From Comamonas sp. lk (lineage in GTDB: Bacteria; Pseudomonadota; Gammaproteobacteria; Burkholderiales; Burkholderiaceae_C), in contig CAMCJY010000010.1 of assembly GCA_945875225.1 (NCBI GenBank), positions 1-15,689 of the forward strand: DNA of 15,689 bases, given 5' to 3'. Under the pieces are notes generated by a model. The model saw only the letters and a program-made list of their open reading frames with translations, was not told the DNA's origin and searched no databases. The position numbers and the translations under genes are program-made. Below are positions 1 through 6,127 of this stretch, one piece after another (the stretch's first letter is position 1; each line of letters starts with the position of its first letter).

Positions 1-605
1 AAGGTGGTGCGTGGCAGGCCCACCAAGGACAGGCCATGGGTGAACAAGAAGTCCACGCCGCAAGGAAAGTGCGCTTGCTCGGCCTGCCGCTGGACACAAA
101 AGTCCTGCGCGAGACCGCCTACGTGCAATTGCGTCCTGCCCGCAATGCCCGGCCCGCGCAGGCTCCAGCCAGAACCTTGGGTTTGCAAGCTGTCTACTTG
201 TACGACACAGGTGGCGGACAGGTCGGGGTATTCGGCGCTGCCTTGCGCGAAGCGGGCTAAGGGCGGTAATTCGGCGGCTTGCGCCACCCACGCAAAGTCG
301 GCCTGCGCCGGGTCTTGCACCATCGAGCAGCCGGTGTGAAAGCGCAGCCAGGCCGCGGCGTCGCTGTGGATAAATCCGTCGGAGAGCCAGAGTTTGCAGT
401 CTTGGTCGAGCAGGGCCAACAGCAAGGCCGCTGCCGCTGGGTGCGCACCGCAGGGCGCTTGCATCCCCTTTAGCGGCCCCGACGCATCCATCACCGCAAT
501 ACGCCCGGGCAAGGAGAGCGCGTCCATTGCATGGCGAAACACGCTTTGGCTGCACAGCGCGGGATCGGCAAAGCCGCGTCCCAGGTCATTGAGTTGCGCT
601 TGCAT
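1..605 (-). CDS. phnH: PhnH, carbon-phosphorus lyase core subunit (3' end cut by window edge)
   Basis: PhnH is a structural subunit of the cytoplasmic PhnGHIJ core complex, which moves alkylphosphonate onto ribose and cleaves the C-P bond. The reading frame is open from an ATG at 605 to the left edge, giving 201 residues and no stop. The N-terminal part has the family's FRHAMDALSLPGRI stretch, and the fragment ends in FPCGVDFLFTHGLSLVGLPR, which resembles the usual PhnH C-terminus. Only a few residues should therefore be missing. Its start codon shares one base with the phnG stop (TGATG), so the two are translationally coupled. phnI, phnJ and phnK would be expected just beyond the left edge. 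Frame and context make this a firm call; the family match is from memory. Confidence 0.93.
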   Translation of the reverse strand, partial: MQAQLNDLGRGFADPALCSQSVFRHAMDALSLPGRIAVMDASGPLKGMQAPCGAHPAAAALLLALLDQDCKLWLSDGFIHSDAAAWLRFHTGCSMVQDPAQADFAWVAQAAELPPLARFAQGSAEYPDLSATCVVQVDSLQTQGSGWSLRGPGIAGRTQLHVGGLAQDFCVQRQAEQAHFPCGVDFLFTHGLSLVGLPRTT

Positions 606-1129
606 CAGAAGGTACTTTCTTGGCTCTGGCCATCGCCGGCTTCGCGCGCCACGGTAAAAAACTCTACTCGCGTGGCCTGGGCTTGGGCGTTTTTTTGCTG
701 GGCTTGGGCGCTGAGCATTTGGAGCAAGGGTTGCACCAGCAGGCGATCCCACTGCCCATGCAGCAGAGGATCTTGCAACAAGGCGTCGGCCAGCGCGGCC
801 AATTGTGCATGCCGGTGCGAGCTACCCATCACATAGGCGACGCCCACTTGCTGGCAGCCAGTGCGGACCGGATCGGGCTTGAGCACGCAGCGGGTCACGC
901 TGACTTCCCCCAGGTTAAAGCGCTGCCCGCTACCGCCGGCGCGCCCTTGAACCATCATCAGGCCAGTCTCCGTGGGCCGCAGCCATTGCAGCTCGCCTTC
1001 GCATTGGGGGGCCAAATGGATTTCTAGCCAAGGCAGCGGGGCACGTGCCAACAATGCCATCCAGATTGATCGGGCCGCCGAGCCCGAGGGCTGAGCATCG
1101 GTGGCGGGGGCGTAATGGGTGTGCAACAT
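605..1129 (-). CDS. phnG: PhnG, carbon-phosphorus lyase core subunit
   Basis: PhnG pairs with PhnI, PhnH and PhnJ in the C-P lyase core complex for phosphonate use. The family pattern is clear: WMALLARAPLPWLE near residues 23-36, ETGLMMVQGRAGGSGQRFNLGE at about 54-75 (split by family-typical glycines), and VTRC followed by AYVMGSSHRHAQLAALADALL. From the ATG at 1129 the product is 174 aa, a little above the roughly 150 aa of E. coli PhnG. A GTG at 1201 would add 24 residues (198 aa), but those are low in similarity to the family and would take up the divergent promoter region. Neither start has a strong Shine-Dalgarno. phnH follows with a one-base overlap. Confidence 0.93.
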   Translation of the reverse strand: MLHTHYAPATDAQPSGSAARSIWMALLARAPLPWLEIHLAPQCEGELQWLRPTETGLMMVQGRAGGSGQRFNLGEVSVTRCVLKPDPVRTGCQQVGVAYVMGSSHRHAQLAALADALLQDPLLHGQWDRLLVQPLLQMLSAQAQQKNAQAQATRVEFFTVAREAGDGQSQESTF

Positions 1130-1206
1130 GGATGAGTTAGCCTTAGAGGGCGAGACTTTAAGACTTTCTTGTTTCTCTTTTGTGACCTCAAGCGCCGCCA
1201 CTTAGC
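1130..1206. promoter_or_regulatory. divergent phn intergenic region
   Basis: These 77 bases separate the leftward phnGH genes from the rightward DUF1045-phnN pair and must hold the control of at least one of them. A Pho-box would be the expected signal, since C-P lyase genes are commonly phosphate-starvation genes, but I cannot point to a convincing direct-repeat Pho box. The stretch ACTTTAAGACTTTCTTG at about 1154-1170 contains a short repeat of GACTTT/AGACTT type. No -35/-10 pair with good spacing stands out on either strand. Confidence 0.4.
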
Positions 1207-1920
1207 ATGAATGATATTGCCGCCTACCGCCATGCCGCCTATTTTTCCCCGGCGCCCGACAGTGCGGCTTGGCTTTTGGGGGCCCAATGGCTGGGCCGTT
1301 GCCCCCGCGGCGGAAAAAATTTAGCCCAGCCCGTGCCTGATTATTGGGAACCCTCATTTTTTGCGCAGATTACGCGCGAGCCCAGGCGCTATGGCTGGCA
1401 CGCCACCTTAAAAGCGCCTTTTGTACTGGAGAGCGGCTACGCGCCAGCGGACTTGCGCGCGCATTTTGTGGCCTTGGCGGCAAGCTTTAATCAGGTGTTC
1501 AAGCTGGAGGTGGACGTAGCCCGGGTGGGCAATTTCCTGGCCTTGGTGCTCAGGCAGCCTTGCCAGCCTTTGCAAGATGTGGCGCGGGCATGCGTGGAGC
1601 AGCTCCATGCCTGCGCTGCGCCTTTGCCGCCTAGCGAGGTGGCGCGCAGAAGCCGGGGTGGTTTGAGCCCACGCCAGCAAGCGATGTTGGCGCAATGGGG
1701 CTACCCCTACGTATTGGAAGACTTTGTTTTTCACATGACGCTGACCGGCCCTTTGGACAGCCTATCGGCCGTACAAACGGAGCAATTGGCTGGGCATGCG
1801 AGAAACTGGTTTGCGCCCTTGTTGGCGCAAGGACTGTATGTGGATGCCGTGTCTTGGTTCTGCGAAGCGCAGGCGGGCGGGGATTTTCACTTTGTAGAGC
1901 GCTTTGGGTTTGCGTCATGA
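1207..1920 (+). CDS. DUF1045 family phosphonate-operon protein, 2H phosphoesterase-like
   Basis: A 237-aa protein of the DUF1045 / phosphonate-operon family, which is found almost only beside C-P lyase genes; its exact reaction is not firmly known. Two HxT motifs are visible, RYGWHATLKAPF with H65 and T67, and FVFHMTLTGP with H176 and T178. Paired HxT motifs are the signature of the 2H phosphoesterase fold (ligT and cyclic phosphodiesterase relatives), so a role on a cyclic or phosphorylated ribose intermediate is a reasonable inference. The N-terminal AAYFSPAPDSAAWLLGAQWL is typical of the family. The ATG at 1207 lacks a clear Shine-Dalgarno but fits the family N-terminus. The last four bases overlap the phnN start (ATGA). 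Confidence 0.9.
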   Translation: MNDIAAYRHAAYFSPAPDSAAWLLGAQWLGRCPRGGKNLAQPVPDYWEPSFFAQITREPRRYGWHATLKAPFVLESGYAPADLRAHFVALAASFNQVFKLEVDVARVGNFLALVLRQPCQPLQDVARACVEQLHACAAPLPPSEVARRSRGGLSPRQQAMLAQWGYPYVLEDFVFHMTLTGPLDSLSAVQTEQLAGHARNWFAPLLAQGLYVDAVSWFCEAQAGGDFHFVERFGFAS

Positions 1921-2510
1921 CGGTTGGCGTCATTTATGTCATGGGCCCCTCTGGCGTGGGCAAAGATAGCTTGCTTAATTGGCTGCGCGCCCATGTTCGG
2001 GCCTTGCCCAGCCCGCCGGCGTTGCGTTTTGCCCGACGCACTATCACGCGCGCTGCAGGTGTCTCCAACGAAGACCACGAGCCCCTTACGGTGGATGCAT
2101 TCTTGCAACTAGAACAGTCTGGGGCTTTTGCGCTGCATTGGCAGGCCCATGGCCTGCACTACGGTGTGCGCCACACAGAGATGCAGGGCCCTGGATGGCT
2201 GATGGTCAATGGTTCACGCGCTTATGCCCCGCAGGCGCGTACACGCTTGCCGGGACTTACGGTGCTGCATGTGAGCGCACCCGATGCACTGGTGGGCCAG
2301 CGCCTAGCCGCGCGCCAGCGCGAAACGCCAGATCAGGTACACGCCCGCTTGCACAGGGCAAAGGCGCAAAGCGTCGACATGGAACCGGGCGATTTACACA
2401 TTGTGAACGCCGGCAGCTTGCAGGACACCGCATTGGCGCTGTGCCAGCTGTTGCAAGCCAGAACCGGCTTGGCTTTGCTCGAGGCAGATGCATCACCATC
2501 GGCTGGCTGA
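1917..2510 (+). CDS. phnN: PhnN, ribose 1,5-bisphosphate phosphokinase
   Basis: PhnN phosphorylates ribose 1,5-bisphosphate with ATP to give PRPP, recycling the sugar released by C-P lyase. The 197-aa protein begins VIYVMGPSGVGKDSLL, a Walker A loop at residues 10-18. It continues with FARRTITRAAGVSNEDHEPL, which matches the guanylate-kinase-like substrate region seen in PhnN, then FALHWQAHGLHYGV and a C-terminal QVHARLHRA helix. The length fits the family (about 185-200 aa). The ATG at 1917 overlaps the preceding DUF1045 stop by four bases, so the two are co-translated. An in-frame upstream extension exists but lies within the DUF1045 gene and is discounted. Confidence 0.95.
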   Translation: MTVGVIYVMGPSGVGKDSLLNWLRAHVRALPSPPALRFARRTITRAAGVSNEDHEPLTVDAFLQLEQSGAFALHWQAHGLHYGVRHTEMQGPGWLMVNGSRAYAPQARTRLPGLTVLHVSAPDALVGQRLAARQRETPDQVHARLHRAKAQSVDMEPGDLHIVNAGSLQDTALALCQLLQARTGLALLEADASPSAG

Positions 2511-2547
2511 GATCGGGCCGAACGCATCCATCGCCCAGCCAAGCCGA
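2499..2547. terminator. imperfect inverted repeat between convergent phnN and adhesin genes
   Basis: TCGGCT-GGCTG at 2499-2509 can pair with CAGCC-A-AGCCGA at 2536-2547, giving an 11-bp stem with one bulged A and a 26-base loop. It straddles the phnN stop and precedes the stop of the opposing adhesin gene. There is no T-tract, so it is at best a weak or Rho-assisted transcription barrier. Confidence 0.25.
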
Positions 2548-2549
2548 CC

Positions 2550-4868
2550 TTAAATCACGGTAACCGCGATGCCAGACTGGACAAACACTTCCAGTCCCAA
2601 GGCCTGGTTGAAATACGCGTTGTACATCTGCCCGTCCAAGCTCAGCTGGCCATGGGCCAACCAGCTTTGGTCGTTTGAACCGCCCCATTGCTTGCTCAGT
2701 GTGAGTTTGTCCGCACTGTCGCCATCGATGCGCATTTGTAGGTGGTCTTTAAAGGTGTCGGCGAAGGAAAAACTGTTTTCGACGCCCAACGCCAACACGT
2801 CTGCGATGGACACCTTGAGTGTTTGCGCTCCATTGCCCCGCATATCCAGGTGGTTGATTGCACCTTGCCCGTCGCGTGCAGGCGTGAGGGTATATATCGA
2901 CGACAGATCCAGAGTCTGGTCGCTCGCCAAAGCATATTTACCGACAGACCCCACCAATTTCCCGGGCTCAAAGGCGCCGGAATCAATGGACGAGGTGGTC
3001 AATAAAGAAATATTTCCCGTCAAATTTTCGAAGTCCCAAGCCTGTGTATTGGTTTTAAGCCATTCGTTACCCGCCTTGTCTACGAAACGGATGCTGAACT
3101 CACCAGGTTCAAAGTGGTTTTCACCGAACAGGTTCAAACTGCCCGTGGTCTGGGTAATTCCGTTGAAGGAATAAACCCCTTGTTCGTCGGCGATAAAGCT
3201 CATTTCGGTGAAGTCGGATGTACCGGCTTGAACAACCTTGGCCGCATTGGCAACCGTTGGCGTGCGCAAATCGATGGTGAATGCCTGGCTGCTGGCGCCC
3301 ATCTGGTTTCCAGCCATATCCACAATGTAGGACTTGAGTACATAGCTGGTGGCGACCCCCTGGGTTCCCAATGGGACCGCGCTGCTATCAAAGCCCCAGT
3401 CGCCGGTGGCAGACGGCGTCAGGTATTGATACGTCACGATTTTGCCCCTGCCGTCAAGGACCTCGGTTAGCACACGGCCGGTGCTGGTGTCAAAGCCACC
3501 CGTTCCCGCGCTGCGCGTGACGGCGCCTGTAAATGTCAGCTGTCGGTCGTTGCTAAGAAAGTCCGCTGCGCTAGTGCCCGTATCGGTTTGTAACAGGCCA
3601 ATTTTCGGAACAAAAGCGGCGTTGGTATCGACTTGCCCATCCCATTTCTTTTGTGGCTGGGTATCTACGGTTACTTGACGCGTCAATGCCGTGGCAGACA
3701 GCATATTGCCGGCGGTATCTGCCAATTGCGCTTTTAGGGTGTATTGCCCGTCACCCAGTGGCAGCGCACCAGCTGACCAGGCCCAAGTCCAACTACCTGC
3801 GGCTTGAACCGGTTTGATGTATTCACTGGCCATAGGGACGGACTGTGCATCCAGCAGTTGTACTTGAAGCCAGTCATCGGGATTGAAGGCGGCACTGCTT
3901 GTATTGAGTGTGCCGCCCCAAGTCAGGGTGTTATCGCCCGTCAGAAAGTCCGCAGCGTCAAATCCCGTATCCTGGCTGATCGTGTCGATACGCAGGCCCA
4001 CGTTCTGGCTGGAACTGCTGATGCTGGTGTCCAGGGTGAACGGGGTTCCGTCTTTGCTCGCGCTGTTGCCTGCGGCGTCCGTTACGGTCACTTTGTAGTT
4101 CTGCACATCACCAACCAGTGCCTCGGTGATGGGGATTAGGAATTGGCCTTGCGGGTCGGCCCTGCCTTCATAGACCTTACCGCCAATAGAAATTTTGACC
4201 GTCGCATTGGCTTCGGTTGTGCCCGAAATGCGAGGTCTGTCATTGCTGGTGATATGGTCTGAATTACTCTGTCCAGTGTCATCGGCGCCGTAGAGTTGTG
4301 CCTGCTTGATCGTAGGCAGCCTGACTTGGCCGCCGCTTGTACCACCGCCGGTTGTACCACCGGCGGCCAGTGCGCCAACTAACAGCACAGGCGCTGCCAA
4401 TAAGGGGCTGAGGCCAGCAGCAGCCACTACGCCACCGAGGGCGGCAGGCTCTATAAATTCTTCGACGAGGATCTGCCCTGCACCCAAGGCCATGCCAGTG
4501 GAGGGGGTGCCATCGCCCATTTGCCCCAGGCTGCGCGACCATTCGCCGGACTCGGGAATGTAGGCGTAATAGACCCCAACTTGCAGCTCGCCAATGAGAT
4601 CACTTTGCGATGCGCCGCTTGGGCTGTAGAAGTCTGTGATGATGAGATCGGCCTGTTCTCGGCCATCGAAGCTGACCCGCAGATCACGACCCTTTCGAAT
4701 GACGCGAATAGTGTCCGGCGCCAGGCCGGTACTGTTGTCTATGAGTTGAAAGCGCATACCGGGCAGGCCATTGACTGTCGTAGCGCCCAAGGATGTCGAT
4801 GTATTCATCTCGACCAGGGTGGCAACCCCTTGGTCAGGGAGTATTTTGACTTTGTATGACTTTTTCAT
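2550..4868 (-). CDS. compact Bap/BapA-type Ig-like surface adhesin
   Basis: A 772-aa surface protein. Residues 1-135 resemble the BapA prefix-like domain (IRVIRKGRDLRVSFDGREQ followed by DLIITDFY). Residues 142-172 are an Ala/Gly/Leu-rich hydrophobic stretch and a glycine-rich linker. Three or four Ig-like beta modules follow: about 185-282 (ending YKVTVTDAAGNSAS), 288-404 and 420-534 (both containing a DTG..AADFL..D..LT motif), and a weaker one at 550-605 (FSIRFVDKAGNEW). Residues 650-772 form a C-terminal module (LDMRGNGAQTLKVSIADVLAL, then MRIDGDSADKLTLS) common at the end of Bap-like proteins. It is very small for the family and has no RTX repeats. The ATG at 4868 is preferred because MKKSYKVKILPDQG suits a start; an ATG at 4922 would overlap the OmpA-like gene. 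Probably exported by a type I system encoded elsewhere. Confidence 0.85.
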   Translation of the reverse strand: MKKSYKVKILPDQGVATLVEMNTSTSLGATTVNGLPGMRFQLIDNSTGLAPDTIRVIRKGRDLRVSFDGREQADLIITDFYSPSGASQSDLIGELQVGVYYAYIPESGEWSRSLGQMGDGTPSTGMALGAGQILVEEFIEPAALGGVVAAAGLSPLLAAPVLLVGALAAGGTTGGGTSGGQVRLPTIKQAQLYGADDTGQSNSDHITSNDRPRISGTTEANATVKISIGGKVYEGRADPQGQFLIPITEALVGDVQNYKVTVTDAAGNSASKDGTPFTLDTSISSSSQNVGLRIDTISQDTGFDAADFLTGDNTLTWGGTLNTSSAAFNPDDWLQVQLLDAQSVPMASEYIKPVQAAGSWTWAWSAGALPLGDGQYTLKAQLADTAGNMLSATALTRQVTVDTQPQKKWDGQVDTNAAFVPKIGLLQTDTGTSAADFLSNDRQLTFTGAVTRSAGTGGFDTSTGRVLTEVLDGRGKIVTYQYLTPSATGDWGFDSSAVPLGTQGVATSYVLKSYIVDMAGNQMGASSQAFTIDLRTPTVANAAKVVQAGTSDFTEMSFIADEQGVYSFNGITQTTGSLNLFGENHFEPGEFSIRFVDKAGNEWLKTNTQAWDFENLTGNISLLTTSSIDSGAFEPGKLVGSVGKYALASDQTLDLSSIYTLTPARDGQGAINHLDMRGNGAQTLKVSIADVLALGVENSFSFADTFKDHLQMRIDGDSADKLTLSKQWGGSNDQSWLAHGQLSLDGQMYNAYFNQALGLEVFVQSGIAVTVI

Positions 4869-4890
4869 GGTGAGGGGATGTGCGAGTTGG

Positions 4891-5988
4891 TCAATTTCTG
4901 GCGCCGTACACAATGATTTCAACGCGCCGATTGGGCGCGTGACACAATTTGCTGGCAGGTGTTAGCTTCTTGGGGCAAGTGGTTTTGAGTAAGGAGCCCT
5001 CACCTTGCCCTTCCACTTGAAAGCCCTTGAGCGCTTTGACGCCGCGGTCTCGCAGTTGGCGGGCCACTACCTCCGCTCGGGCTAATGACAAAGCACGGTT
5101 GGATTTGGGTTTTCCTATGGAGTCGCTGTGGCCCACCACCCGGATCCGTTCTACCTGCTGGAAGTCGCTGATGAGTTGCTGGGCCATCATTTCTATGCTG
5201 TTGTAGCCTGAAGTTTTCAATTCGGTTTTGCCAAATTCAAAGAGCGCGTCACTTTGGAGTGCATAGGCGCGCGGCGCAGCGCTCTTGCGCGTCGCTGCCG
5301 GGGTGAGGCTCACCGAGTCGGCAGGAACTGGCAGCTTTGCGGTCAGCCCGGGTGTCACCGGTGCGGACAGCACTGGCGCTGCGGTTTGAACGGGGGCACA
5401 CCATTGGGCCGCAGGCGCGCGTGAAAGCACATGGGTTTGTTGGGCGGTGCGCGCGAGTTCTTGTTGCGCCGGGTCCGCTGCGACTTCAACGAGTTTCATG
5501 TCTGCAGGGTTGGCCTCGTTGACGCGCAAATACAGCGTCTGACCCGCTTGCAGTGCCCAAGTTTGTCCAGCCGATTCTTTGGCCTGGTGCATTTTTTTCG
5601 CATCGTCGTAGCCGGTTTGAATGGCGATAGCACCCGGTGCAGCGCAAAACTCGGAATAGCCCCCACCGAGCAATGCGGTGTGAAGACGGCTGTCAAGGTA
5701 AATATTGACCGGGTTCGTGTAGGCGCTTGCCGATTGGCGGTAAACAAAAATTCGGGCTTGCCGCTCCGGGGCAGCCATTGCCGTTTGGAACTTATTGCCG
5801 AATTTGGAGATAGGTACAGGCCCAGCGTTGCTTGCTGGCAACGCTGGCGCTGCGCTGGTCTGGGCCTGTAAGCCAGCCCCAGTTCCCAAGGTGCCAGTTA
5901 CAAAAACAGTCCAAAAGACCGCACGCCGCAATGTCCAAAAAAGGGATGTATTCAGGCTAAGTGCTTGCAAGTAAATTTTTTGGATCAT
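4891..5988 (-). CDS. secreted OmpA-family protein, partner of the adhesin
   Basis: A 365-aa envelope protein. It has a long N-region, a hydrophobic stretch at about 23-40 and a likely signal-peptidase site after GLQA (residue 41). Residues 78-170 form a beta-rich domain (IFVYRQSASAYTNPVNIYLD) resembling DUF2846-like lipoprotein domains. A proline/alanine linker runs to about 240. Residues 243-362 are an OmpA C-terminal peptidoglycan-binding domain: ALFEFGKTELK, RVVGHSDSIG, NRALSLARAEVVARQL and APNRRVEIIV. Cys338 and Cys349 bracket the loop before NRRVEI, a common OmpA-like arrangement suggesting a disulfide. It ends 22 bases before the adhesin start, so the two form an operon. Probable role: anchoring or presenting the adhesin at the outer membrane. 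Confidence 0.88.
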   Translation of the reverse strand: MIQKIYLQALSLNTSLFWTLRRAVFWTVFVTGTLGTGAGLQAQTSAAPALPASNAGPVPISKFGNKFQTAMAAPERQARIFVYRQSASAYTNPVNIYLDSRLHTALLGGGYSEFCAAPGAIAIQTGYDDAKKMHQAKESAGQTWALQAGQTLYLRVNEANPADMKLVEVAADPAQQELARTAQQTHVLSRAPAAQWCAPVQTAAPVLSAPVTPGLTAKLPVPADSVSLTPAATRKSAAPRAYALQSDALFEFGKTELKTSGYNSIEMMAQQLISDFQQVERIRVVGHSDSIGKPKSNRALSLARAEVVARQLRDRGVKALKGFQVEGQGEGSLLKTTCPKKLTPASKLCHAPNRRVEIIVYGARN

Positions 5989-6033
5989 TGCTGATTATAA
6001 ATTTAAATATTACATATTATTACCATAATTGTA

Positions 6034-6062
6034 TATATAAATGTATGTCGTATCTGTGGCAA
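6034..6062 (-). promoter_or_regulatory. candidate sigma70 promoter of the OmpA-adhesin operon
   Basis: On the minus strand TTGCCA (6062-6057, five of six bases of TTGACA) is followed by exactly 17 bases and then TATATA (6039-6034, four of six of TATAAT). Transcription would start near 6027, about 40 bases before the OmpA-like ATG at 5988. It lies in a very AT-rich block (about 5990-6048) that contrasts with the GC-rich surroundings, as promoters and nucleoid-protein targets often do. Confidence 0.5.
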
Positions 6063-6077
6063 TGCCAGCCTAGCGCG

Positions 6078-6098
6078 AGGTCGCCGACAATGCGACCT
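6078..6098. repeat. perfect 7-bp inverted repeat upstream of the sulfatase gene
   Basis: AGGTCGC at 6078-6084 and GCGACCT at 6092-6098 are perfect inverted copies around a 7-base loop, with one further G-T pair possible outside. It sits 29 bases before the sulfatase ATG and behind the divergent OmpA operon promoter. It could be an operator or a leader hairpin. No T-tract follows. Confidence 0.4.
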
Positions 6099-6127
6099 TC
6101 ATCAACCCCCCGTAATCAAGGCTTGTG

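Noticed and set aside
3400..4150. DNA tandem repeat within the adhesin
   Set aside because: The two DTG..AADFL modules are similar at protein level only; the DNA has diverged and shows no tandem repeat.
4869..4922. Longer start for the adhesin (ATG at 4922)
   Set aside because: It would overlap the OmpA-like gene by 32 bases and add residues with no resemblance to the prefix domain; the internal ATG at 4868 begins a typical MKKSYKVKIL start.
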